This document shows, piece after piece, positions 58,101 to 64,000 of a DNA stretch of 64,000 bases (within the stretch, counting starts at the first letter, position 1; every line of letters starts with the position of its first letter). The notes beneath the pieces were generated by a model that was not told the origin of the DNA, did no database searches, and saw only the letters and a program-made list of their open reading frames with translations. This DNA comes from Methanobacteriota archaeon (GTDB lineage Archaea; Thermoplasmatota; Poseidoniia; Poseidoniales; Poseidoniaceae), in assembly GCA_002689565.1 (NCBI GenBank), contig NZGQ01000100.1, forward strand, positions 47,857-111,856. Direction: 5' to 3'. The translations under genes and the position numbers were made by a program.

Positions 58101-58293
58101 TGCGGACACAGTTAATGAAACTCCAGCAGACAATAACAAGAATGCGTTCCGTGAGTATAGTTATCTAATTGGTGGACAGGGTGGATATATTGATCCTTTC
58201 CAGAAGTTCCAACTAAAGGTTGTATTCAACAGTTTGAACAATGCGAAAGTTCCTGTAATTAAAGACTTGAGGTGTATTGCCCTTGCAGACTAA
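52117..58293 (+). CDS. Giant DUF4815-type structural protein
   Basis: A 2058-residue protein, the largest in the window. DKSKNYHRILFNSGKALQAR then ELTQLQTVIQKEITQLTGNL is the DUF4815 opening of marine phage tail/baseplate proteins; RAGRALQ-like and TPGTAYVRGFRV blocks fit the same family. Residues about 1020-1230 include Thr/Ser/Asn-rich low complexity (TTSTTTTNQYETTTNTRTTS), and a similar TTT-rich stretch recurs near 1420-1480. The C-terminal third is beta-rich (galactose-binding-like composition). It likely forms the baseplate rim or a large fibre network. Confidence 0.75.
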   Translation: MPTTYTEQTFPSTYKDDYDKSKNYHRILFNSGKALQARELTQLQTVIQKEITQLTGNLFEEGAAITPGSFRCDNKLEFIKIASGTPFPSDPTTLEGVEFSSSDNTIKFTVVSALAAENGDPDTLYVEYTQDSNGSETGTRVPAGDTLTSTGGDFTLNVQQINTTTNPAVGLGSSIQVDEGHFFIQGRIVYCPPQRLVFRKYSNNASSRFGFTITQDIVTSDDDETLFDNQGATPNLTSPGADRYRIRLVLSDARVVTKDKIFIPIIEVSGGQIVSSVTASSGFKSIREEMATRTHETAGDYIKRYFRASFAPNSTSNFKLKVTPGTAYVRGFRVNKDAETTIIVDKPQETLSRNNDSITIDYGNYFLYSNGKGTMPDFTTCEELNLHSGANGTGSVIGITRVRALNEAGGISGQKKIHVFATTITSAGSSIRDIQSICSKTSPTANYLNVYREPGTGVTKMYRTDKRPLLFDAPIRRPKIFSDISLTVAKRISQTQADAQGEVSVTSSASGDLANAGNWIVSSADSDVVADTTVSFGSTTSTIGGLVDGTSYDVLYYEKINNASQKAKELRPHTVTRTLDSDGDGTRFINLGKTDIYEITRCTVDDSDGKNVLGAFGIDNGQRDTHYGLGKLVYKGSGLDSDEQPVYVKMKYFHHTGDGHFFGVNSYDGQVTYGSIPVHRTNGKVVSLRDVLDFRPSVNTSDETFTGGDTHIFGLPQENTLVNADAEYYMPRLDKLVLSKGGELRYIQGVSSMMPKYPSTPVDCIDLYKIEMGANTLHTKDLKTTIIPRRGYTMEDIGKLDKRLDKLEEATTLSLLELNATNERLFDSSGNERLHTGFFVDNFKNQKFADTKNLEHRASHDPTKGLVRPPYTCKTIPLIFDSAHSISTGVTQKGDNVMLAHTEKQYLAQNMASQTINVNPFHVEKTYGDLVLSPSKDTWKNFEQDAPTIIDGGTEFDASQALLWNEQEYAWGGTDVNDLQVGMTTDPLVSQTSNTTLLGESTRQTGQEVSIDYGEWVEEGSNSSTTTLSSSTEVLGVENNQVTGDIVSQTESTQTAYVGKRITKPISPKFSAPLELNVKDEVIITFSSTYKKVFRCSAHNGRIKVYKLESGDADTPSNWTEFGTSKIRFDAGDKLMIKGVGTGSAHVYFYPKKDKWKNGPRYDVTVGRQNTTSTTTTNQYETTTNTRTTSTQDVSVNETVTNTTYGRTNTVSTENTYETTQEYNTATETTSTVNRIASESVLSEVVDNRELQIIHIPWMRSRKVSIRATNLRPNTRYFPFFNNTDVSRFCKTKTFYKSSTVSDPNYTIAESGANMVAEVDLPPATEHSEGSTNLVSDSNGVLEAEFEIPNLVSPPMRFPTGTAIFSLFDISKPDVSKSLSYCAQFYTASGVIESLSGEYTITNTRVLEIVGGQTTTVNNDRYTTQTVSTDTVVTTETQQDVKTETTQTQVYGPVETTTEVTGTGTRLVDTNTTYDYAQASGTQTIQGTASYSTGTPYLLPYNEAANTGLDLIQSQGQVFKDEDPTAQSFEVLDPNGIFLTRLRLYFAEKPESFDDQYGVSIAITEAPSGYPDRTRRVPGSLVQLTPAQVTKVPEANISSMVANGTDFVFDEPIFLQGNGANYAVIVRSKSMKYKMYISQVEDFVLGSTETRVTKQPTLGSLFVSQNTDVWEPRGQQDLAYVMYRADFETQGNAFLHNRNVRPTTLVKNPIMTHQGSDEITIYTTGHGLRKGDRTRIFGLDASTTYNGILGSDIMSNSSPFYRVVTSVDANSIKIQVGSAATVSGRTGTGKVRLLQHIPYDVVRPDFDILQPEATNYTLSSKMTSNSSFADSDAGRYLVDNSFQILRNKTNTTLEVPHAVFNQFEEVSETTLIANDQHSLTAQVTMTTTDKRVSPVLDLEATDMKLTGNIIDNTDPNVCNTYLDGEVTNKHMYIAEEHSHEGTAPAKHVTIPISLAETAVGLRVLMSVNRPPQTGIQLYWKTCSKDDNINDVAWESADTVNETPADNNKNAFREYSYLIGGQGGYIDPFQKFQLKVVFNSLNNAKVPVIKDLRCIALAD

Positions 58294-58297
58294 TAAT

Positions 58298-58516
58298 ATG
58301 ATACCAGTAGAGGGACACAGCGATTTAGCTCGTGATCCCAATACTGGAGCCGTGATGAATATAAATAGTGATAAGATAAAAGAATCTCGTGAGAGAAAAC
58401 GTATCGCTAGAGAGAGAATTAAAGAAGAACAAGAATTGAAGGCAAAAGTGGAAGGTTTAGAGAGTGATATCTCAGACATGAAAAATATGCTTTCGCAACT
58501 TATAGAGAAACTATAA
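58298..58516 (+). CDS. Small coiled-coil structural-block protein, 72 residues
   Basis: Starts MIPVEGHSDLARDPNTGAVM, then a charged coiled coil (KESRERKRIARERIKEEQEL) ending LSQLIEKL. MIPVEGHxxLxRDxxTGA is a pattern I recall from a family conserved in marine T4-like phages. An ATG five bases past the giant gene stop was chosen over an in-frame CTG-type upstream start. A TATAAATA lies inside at 58360. Function unknown. Confidence 0.7.
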   Translation: MIPVEGHSDLARDPNTGAVMNINSDKIKESRERKRIARERIKEEQELKAKVEGLESDISDMKNMLSQLIEKL

Positions 58517-61167
58517 TGTCAAGAAAACCTATAGCAAATTTAGTAGATTCATTTAAACTCTTTGTTGACAAGTTCAACATATTGAGTAATAATGTTGGTG
58601 ATCCTTCACAGTTAAATACTTATCAGGACAGTGATCTTGTAACAGTACTTAATGAGATTGAAGCTGCATTCGATGCCTCTGCTGGTGAAATCATATATCC
58701 GAACGGACAAGACGGAGAAACTTCCACACACCTAAAGATTAGTACCAACCAATCTAGTGGTCAGGATATTGACATCGATGCTGGTCGAGACCTTCTTGTT
58801 GATACGGTTCGTAATATTGAACTAACAGGTGTTAATTTTGAAGGTGATTATTCTGGAACCTACATCAATAAGGTTGACGGAACATCTCTAGATTCTGTTG
58901 GTGGATCAATCACCGTAACAGGTAACTCTACATACACTCTCACAACTGGTAGTAACTTTATTCAGAATACTACTGGTAATATCGACATGAGCGCATCTGG
59001 TAATTTCGTTTTTGATGCACTTGGTGATATTACTCTTGATGCTGACGGTAACGATATCATCTTTAAGAATGGTCAGGGTGGAGATACCGTAACCCATAAT
59101 CTTGCCGATAATGGAACATATACTGTAACTGCACCAAGTCATGTTCTTATCGATGCAGTCGGAGATATTACACTGGATGCAGATGGTAACGATATCGTCT
59201 TTAAGAATGGTGCTGGTGGCGGAGACACTGTTACTCACACGGTAGAAGACAACGGAAATTACATCGTAAATGCACCTGCCAACATAAAATTTGATGCAGT
59301 CGGCGATATCATCCTAGATGCGGATGGTAATGACCTAGTCTTCAGAAATGGTGGGGGTGGTGACTCTGCACAGATCAATCTTAGTAACGATGCAGACCTA
59401 ACGATCACTGCACCAGACGATGTAGTAATAGATGCACAAAACGATATTGTCCTAGATGCAAATGGGGCGAACGTAACTCTAAAACGAGATGGAACTACTC
59501 GTGTCAACTATATTTTAGATGCGACTAACACCATTGGAATCACTGGTAACTTAGATCAGAATGTTTCAGGTAATGTGTCCGACAGTGCGGCTGGTACATA
59601 CCATATCGGTGCGACTGGAAACTTTGACATCGATACACGAGGAACATTTGATATTGTATCTGGTGGTGCTTTTGATGTTGTAACTGGTGGTAATGCAACA
59701 CTTGATACTACTGGTGATGTTCTTGTAAAGGCATCTGGCGACATCACACTAGATGCAGAGGATGATATTATTCTTGATGCGAATGGTGCCGACATCATCA
59801 TGAAAGACGGTGGAACAAACAAGTTTACTTTCAACTTCGGTAATAATCAAGAACTAGACGTAACAGGTAATTTCACAGTTGATGCAACTGGTGATATCAT
59901 CTTAGATGCTGGTGATAGTGATATCATATTCAAACGTAATGGTACTACTTTTGCAACACACCGTTTAGGTGTTAATGGTGATCCGACTCAGACTAGAGTA
60001 GAATATACACAAGGGCCATTGTTCTTTGATGTTTCGGGTGATATCATCATGGAAGCAGATGGTGGTGATGTATACCTTAAAGACGATGGAACCGAGTTCC
60101 TAAGATTTACTCATGCTGGTAACGGTAATGCGGGCATCAACAATAACAATATCCGTGTAATCACATTTGAAGATTCGGATGCAGTGTTCGAAAACGATGT
60201 AAACATTGAGGGTGATCTCGATGTTGATCTAACACTGAACGTAGATGGTGATACCACGTTAAATGGTAATGTTACTCTGGGTGATGAAACAGGGGACGAC
60301 ATTACATTCAGTGGTTATCTTGCATCTCACATAATTCCTAAAACGGACAATGCATATAACTTAGGTTCATCAGGTAAAGAATTTAAAGATGGTTTCTTTG
60401 ACGGAACAGTATTTGCGGACAACCTAGACGGTGACAGCGGTACTATCGCAAACATCAATATCAACACCAACACAATAAAGAATACTACTACTGGTATTAA
60501 TATTGATGCACAAGGCGATATCACATTAAACGCAAAGGGCGATGACATTAAGTTTGAAGGAACATTCAACGGTGTTGATTCTTCCAGAGTAACCTTTGAT
60601 CTAGGTAATAATAATAGTTCAGTGGTTCAACGTGTTGTTAACAGAAATCTTATTCTTGAGGTTGATAAGAACATTTATCTTGATGCCAACGAAGGTCGTG
60701 TCTACTTACGTGATTCGGCATCGAATAATAGATTCCAAGTACACTTTACTACTGGAATTGGTACTGAAGTAGATGTGTCTAATGGTAGTCTGACATTTGA
60801 TGTTGATGGTGACATAGTATTAGATGCAGACGGTGGTGATGTACTACTTAAAGACGGTGGAACTCAGTTCGGTAGATTCGAGAATACTTCGGGTGATCTG
60901 ATAGTAAGATCGGGTGATTCTACTGCAATGACATTCGATGGTGCGAATGTTACAACATCTGGAACTATCACGCCTGGCACAACACTAAATACAGTTGGAA
61001 CGGATCTTGTTACTGCGATCAACGAAATTCACGATGATGTTGGAACTATAAGTTCACTAAGTACGTTCTACAACAGTCATAATGCAGATGTAGTAACCGC
61101 TTTGAATCGTGTCGCAGCTAGGATAATAGATGTCTACGATGAAAACGGTACTCTGTTAAACAACTAA
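58516..61167 (+). CDS. Beta-helical fibre-like repeat protein
   Basis: An 883-residue structural protein. After a short N-terminus (MSRKPIANLVDSFKLFVDKF) come tandem repeats with core DAxGDIxLDADGxDIxFK, strictly 46-47 codons apart at 59014, 59152, 59293 and 59431, then more diverged copies to about residue 790. Asp/Gly-rich turns and alternating strand residues suggest a parallel beta-helix, maybe calcium-binding. The last part (NTVGTDLVTAINEIHDDVGT) resembles the fibre tail seen in its own N-terminus. It precedes the YGN repeat fibre. Confidence 0.75.
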   Translation: MSRKPIANLVDSFKLFVDKFNILSNNVGDPSQLNTYQDSDLVTVLNEIEAAFDASAGEIIYPNGQDGETSTHLKISTNQSSGQDIDIDAGRDLLVDTVRNIELTGVNFEGDYSGTYINKVDGTSLDSVGGSITVTGNSTYTLTTGSNFIQNTTGNIDMSASGNFVFDALGDITLDADGNDIIFKNGQGGDTVTHNLADNGTYTVTAPSHVLIDAVGDITLDADGNDIVFKNGAGGGDTVTHTVEDNGNYIVNAPANIKFDAVGDIILDADGNDLVFRNGGGGDSAQINLSNDADLTITAPDDVVIDAQNDIVLDANGANVTLKRDGTTRVNYILDATNTIGITGNLDQNVSGNVSDSAAGTYHIGATGNFDIDTRGTFDIVSGGAFDVVTGGNATLDTTGDVLVKASGDITLDAEDDIILDANGADIIMKDGGTNKFTFNFGNNQELDVTGNFTVDATGDIILDAGDSDIIFKRNGTTFATHRLGVNGDPTQTRVEYTQGPLFFDVSGDIIMEADGGDVYLKDDGTEFLRFTHAGNGNAGINNNNIRVITFEDSDAVFENDVNIEGDLDVDLTLNVDGDTTLNGNVTLGDETGDDITFSGYLASHIIPKTDNAYNLGSSGKEFKDGFFDGTVFADNLDGDSGTIANININTNTIKNTTTGINIDAQGDITLNAKGDDIKFEGTFNGVDSSRVTFDLGNNNSSVVQRVVNRNLILEVDKNIYLDANEGRVYLRDSASNNRFQVHFTTGIGTEVDVSNGSLTFDVDGDIVLDADGGDVLLKDGGTQFGRFENTSGDLIVRSGDSTAMTFDGANVTTSGTITPGTTLNTVGTDLVTAINEIHDDVGTISSLSTFYNSHNADVVTALNRVAARIIDVYDENGTLLNN
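59014..59568 (+). repeat. Tandem coding repeat, period 138-141 bases, about four copies
   Basis: Copies begin GATGCA at 59014, 59152, 59293 and 59431, each encoding a DAxGDI/DAxNDI-type unit. The DNA copies are divergent but the phase is exact, implying old duplication within the fibre gene. Confidence 0.75.
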
Positions 61168-61177
61168 GGGTAACCGA

Positions 61178-64000
61178 ATGTCAGACCTAGTACTGAAGAT
61201 AAAAAATGCAAACGGTGATTTGCAACGAGTATCTTCGTCCGAAGAAAATTTCTTAGCGTATCGTGCTGGTCTTCAGTTAAAGTCGTCTGGTGGATCTTCG
61301 GTGGGTGACTTAAAGACTCAGTCTGCTAACGCAAGTAGTATCGGTTCATTCACAAATACATTCTATAACGAACCAGTAGGGACTCACCCTGCTTCTTCAC
61401 TTTCAATTGGTACTACAACTACCAATCTTTACACACATCAAGGTACAGCACACGAAGATGCTGTTGATAACAATCATCGTAATAACTGGCAAATGCCTAT
61501 TAAGTATGCGACTGAAAATGGTAACTTAGGAATACACCCACTGACTTCGACTCAGATGGACAGTCTTGTCGATCGTCTGAATAGTATTATTGCAACCAAC
61601 GATTATGTTGGTTCATACAAACTAGGATCGTCTGCACCAAGTGGTGATTATACAGAAAAGTTTACTGCATTTACTGATACTCGTACAGACGGAACTTCTA
61701 CTGATTACAAGATTTATCAGAGAACCACACAGACAGCCCCGACTGCAATCGAAGTTGCATACCTCTTAGATAGTGATGGATATCAAGGTATCCATACAAT
61801 GACCAATCAACAAATGAACTATACCTTTGGTCAAAGATGTAAAACTAGAAGATCAATATTAGGTAACATTGGTTCATACGAACTTCGTAGTTCTGCACAA
61901 GGAGCTCCTACATCTGCTGGTACTTGGGTTGCAAAAGGAACTGCGGTAGATACACGTAATACAACATTTGAAGGTAACTATGTTAGAACTCGTACATCTA
62001 TCTACACTACAGATAGAATATCTACTTACTCAAGAACATCTACTCGAACTAGTACTCAAGATTTTGTTGGTGATTACGTAGGTAATTATTCTAGGGACTT
62101 TATTGGTAATTACTCTAGAGGTTTCACTGGTAACTATGCTCGTGATTTTATTGGTAACTATGTAAGGAATAGGGTATCAAACTACAATAGAACTAGTACT
62201 CAAGATTTTACACGTTCCTTTGAAGGTAACTACGGTCGAAACTTCCTTGGTAACTATGCGAGGACATTCACTGGTAACTACACTCGTGGCTTTGTCGGTG
62301 AGTATACACGTAATAGTACTAGAGGTAGAGTCAGTACATATGCTAATACGTATGCAGGCAACTTCACACGTGACTATACTGGTAACTTCGTAGGTAATTA
62401 TAGTCGTAACTTCGCTGGTAACTTCGCTGGAAACTTTGTAGGTAATTATTCCAGAACAAGACTGTCTGCATTTAACAAGGTTAGACACTCTTCGTATGCG
62501 AATACCTACACTGGTAATTATAATAGAACTAGAGTATCCTCATACTCAGACGATTATACCAGAACTAGGGTAGTTAACTACGCTGGTAACTATGTAGGTA
62601 ATTATGCTCGTAACTTCGCTGGTAACTTTACTAGAGGTAGAGTATCTAACTTCTCAAGAGTTATTACCGATAACTATTCAAGAAATTTTGTTGGTAACTA
62701 TGTCGGTGACTTTATAGGTAACTATTCTCGTAATTACTTAGGTAACTACTCTCGTGGTTTTGTCGGTGAGTACTCTGGTGCTCAGGGGGGTGCGGCTGAA
62801 GAACAAGGTAACCACATGTGGTTCATTGGTAACTACAGTAGAAATAGTACGTCAGTCTTTACCAGACCTAATGTTGATACAAATAGTACTCAAGTTTTCT
62901 CACGTGTTAGGTATGAATACTTTATAGGTAACTATACTAGAGTATCTAACTACTCAAGGATAACGAACTATACACGTATTAGACAGCATGGATATGTGGG
63001 AAACTCTACCTATGTGGCTTATCTTTCTTTCTCTCGATTAGTAGGTAATTGGCCAGGCGCATATCTCGAATACTATAGTCGTACTGCCTATTATACTGGT
63101 AATGATTACGGAAGAATGTCTACTACAACTTCTACAGACGTTGATACAGGAGCTACTTTTACAGGTAACTTTACTTCTGGTGGAATTTTTACTCGAAACT
63201 TTACTGGTAATTACTCTGGTAATATACCCTTGAATTACTCTCGTACATTAGACTTTACTTACGAAACAACAGGGCCAGGCGGCCCATTTGGTTATGTTGG
63301 CACATATACTGGTGACTATACTGGTGACTTTGTTGGTGATTATGCTGGTAATTATACTGGAGACTTTACAGGTAACTACAGTAGACTGAGAGCATCAATA
63401 TACTCAAGAACAAGAAATTCTGCTTATGCACGAACAAGAACAAGTGCATATACTAGAAACTCCACAGATACATTTACTAGAACAAGAAACTCTGTATATT
63501 CTAGACAACGTGCTTCGAACTATGCGAGTACCTTTACTGGTAACTATGCAAGGAACTTTGCTGGTAACTTCACTCGTGTTTCAACTAGAACGAGGTCAAG
63601 CAATTTCATTGGTAACTATGTTGGTAACTACTCTCGTGACTTTATTGGTAACTACTCTAGAGTTAGACCAACTACATTCGCACGAAGTTTTGCTGGTGAT
63701 TTTACTGCCGATTATATAGGTAATTATTCTAGAACATCTACTCGAACTTCTACACGTACTAGAGCTTCTGCTTATTCTAGAACTCGTATAACTGACTTTA
63801 CAGCGATCACGTCTACCAGAACGAGGAATACAACATTCTCTCAAACATTTACTGGTGATTTCACAGGTGATTATGCTAGAACTAGAGTATCAGCGTATAC
63901 TAGAGGTCGTAATTCAACCTACAATAGAACACGTGTCAGCAATTATGTTGATACCTATATAACTACACGTACAAGTAATTACGTTGGTGATTACACAAGA
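61178..64000 (+). CDS. Aromatic/Gly/Asn/Arg tetrapeptide-repeat fibre, 3' end outside window
   Basis: An uninterrupted frame of at least 941 codons, starting ATG after AAGGGTAACCGA and running off the window. The N-terminal 110 residues look like a fibre attachment part (MSDLVLKIKNANGDLQRVSS), then repeat-light segments with NYxF. From about residue 265 it is dominated by a four-residue rhythm: N/D/G, then F or Y, then a small residue, then G or R (for example DFIGNYSRGFTGNYARDFIG). Very rich in Tyr, Phe, Arg, Asn, Gly, Ser/Thr. A tail fibre or outer fibre tip is likely by position. Antisense frames here are artefacts. Confidence 0.85.
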   Translation, partial: MSDLVLKIKNANGDLQRVSSSEENFLAYRAGLQLKSSGGSSVGDLKTQSANASSIGSFTNTFYNEPVGTHPASSLSIGTTTTNLYTHQGTAHEDAVDNNHRNNWQMPIKYATENGNLGIHPLTSTQMDSLVDRLNSIIATNDYVGSYKLGSSAPSGDYTEKFTAFTDTRTDGTSTDYKIYQRTTQTAPTAIEVAYLLDSDGYQGIHTMTNQQMNYTFGQRCKTRRSILGNIGSYELRSSAQGAPTSAGTWVAKGTAVDTRNTTFEGNYVRTRTSIYTTDRISTYSRTSTRTSTQDFVGDYVGNYSRDFIGNYSRGFTGNYARDFIGNYVRNRVSNYNRTSTQDFTRSFEGNYGRNFLGNYARTFTGNYTRGFVGEYTRNSTRGRVSTYANTYAGNFTRDYTGNFVGNYSRNFAGNFAGNFVGNYSRTRLSAFNKVRHSSYANTYTGNYNRTRVSSYSDDYTRTRVVNYAGNYVGNYARNFAGNFTRGRVSNFSRVITDNYSRNFVGNYVGDFIGNYSRNYLGNYSRGFVGEYSGAQGGAAEEQGNHMWFIGNYSRNSTSVFTRPNVDTNSTQVFSRVRYEYFIGNYTRVSNYSRITNYTRIRQHGYVGNSTYVAYLSFSRLVGNWPGAYLEYYSRTAYYTGNDYGRMSTTTSTDVDTGATFTGNFTSGGIFTRNFTGNYSGNIPLNYSRTLDFTYETTGPGGPFGYVGTYTGDYTGDFVGDYAGNYTGDFTGNYSRLRASIYSRTRNSAYARTRTSAYTRNSTDTFTRTRNSVYSRQRASNYASTFTGNYARNFAGNFTRVSTRTRSSNFIGNYVGNYSRDFIGNYSRVRPTTFARSFAGDFTADYIGNYSRTSTRTSTRTRASAYSRTRITDFTAITSTRTRNTTFSQTFTGDFTGDYARTRVSAYTRGRNSTYNRTRVSNYVDTYITTRTSNYVGDYTR
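61980..64000 (+). repeat. Low-complexity coding repeat, 12-base unit
   Basis: GGTAACTATxxT-type units (GGTAACTAT, GGTAATTAT, GGTGATTAT) recur dozens of times at multiples of 12 bases, the DNA trace of the tetrapeptide repeat. Synonymous codons vary (AAC/AAT, TAT/TAC), so copies are not recent exact duplications. Confidence 0.75.

Noticed and set aside
58360..58367. TATAAATA inside the 58298 gene
   Set aside because: Might serve the fibre at 58516, but it spells MNINS codons in a conserved-looking segment; no further support.
62177..63844. Several frames on both strands inside the YGN repeat region (62177-62488, 63426-63719, 63596-63844)
   Set aside because: Shadows produced by the 12-base repeat; translations are Val/Thr/Ser runs with the same rhythm.
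61980..64000. CRISPR-like periodic repeats
   Set aside because: Units are 12 bases, in one coding frame, with varied synonymous codons and no spacers.
1..64000. Cyanophage assignment
   Set aside because: Baseplate genes resemble cyanomyoviruses, but no psbA, hli, petE or other photosynthesis gene is seen; other marine hosts are as likely.

Overview
This window reads as about 64 kb of an AT-rich, T4-like (Straboviridae/Kyanoviridae-like) tailed-phage genome, most likely a marine myovirus. The evidence is a near-complete T4-type baseplate set (gp48, gp53, gp27-like hub, gp5-like, gp25, gp6, gp8), gp26, gp2/gp4-like head proteins, a gp32 single-strand DNA binding protein, a gp33-like late co-activator, class I ribonucleotide reductase beta subunit and T4-type late promoters (TATAAATA). 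PhoH, a GroES-like co-chaperonin and DUF4815-type structural proteins are typical of marine relatives. No photosynthesis genes are present, so a cyanobacterial host is not indicated; the host is unknown. Genes are packed with ATGA/TAATG overlaps and no gene-free stretch exceeds 300 bases.

Layout. 1-2.5 kb: nucleotide metabolism (glutaredoxin, SGNH hydrolase, NrdB, zinc ribbon, GIY-YIG-like protein). 2.5-8 kb: chains of small, mostly unknown genes behind strong sigma70-type promoters sharing an AACGCTTGACA-N17-TATAAT core. 8-10.4 kb: DUF6433-like, FmdB-like, PhoH and an M15 peptidase. 10.5-25 kb: an island of about ten glycosyltransferase-like genes with two methyltransferases, a radical SAM/SPASM enzyme, a NodU/CmcH carbamoyltransferase, a TagD-like nucleotidyltransferase, endonuclease VII, a HAD phosphatase, a thermonuclease, GroES and a tRNA-Arg(ACG). 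25.2-27.3 kb: a P-loop kinase with a capsid-targeting-like N-terminus, then two minus-strand genes behind late promoters. 27.4-31.9 kb: more small early-type genes ending in gp33-like and gp32. 32.9-37.9 kb: a minus-strand late block (gp4, gp2, gp54-like tube initiator, gp26, tape measure). 37.9-64 kb: the plus-strand baseplate and fibre block, running off the window end inside an unusual aromatic-repeat fibre.

How the parts work together. Sigma70-type promoters appear to drive the small early genes, and gp33 with TATAAATA promoters drives the structural blocks. The structural block encodes a hub in which the T4 gp5 functions are split over three consecutive genes: OB fold plus degenerate lysozyme-like domain, then an amidase, then a beta-helical needle. 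The wedge (gp25, gp6, gp8) is followed by very large fibre-like proteins. The glycan island is the largest accessory investment and could decorate virions, DNA or the host envelope.

The most notable observation is a U UUU UUA slippery heptamer three codons before the gp26 stop. A -1 shift there opens 64 more codons that end just before the tape measure gene. This is the architecture of the lambda gpG/gpGT tail-assembly chaperone, here in a T4-like tail.
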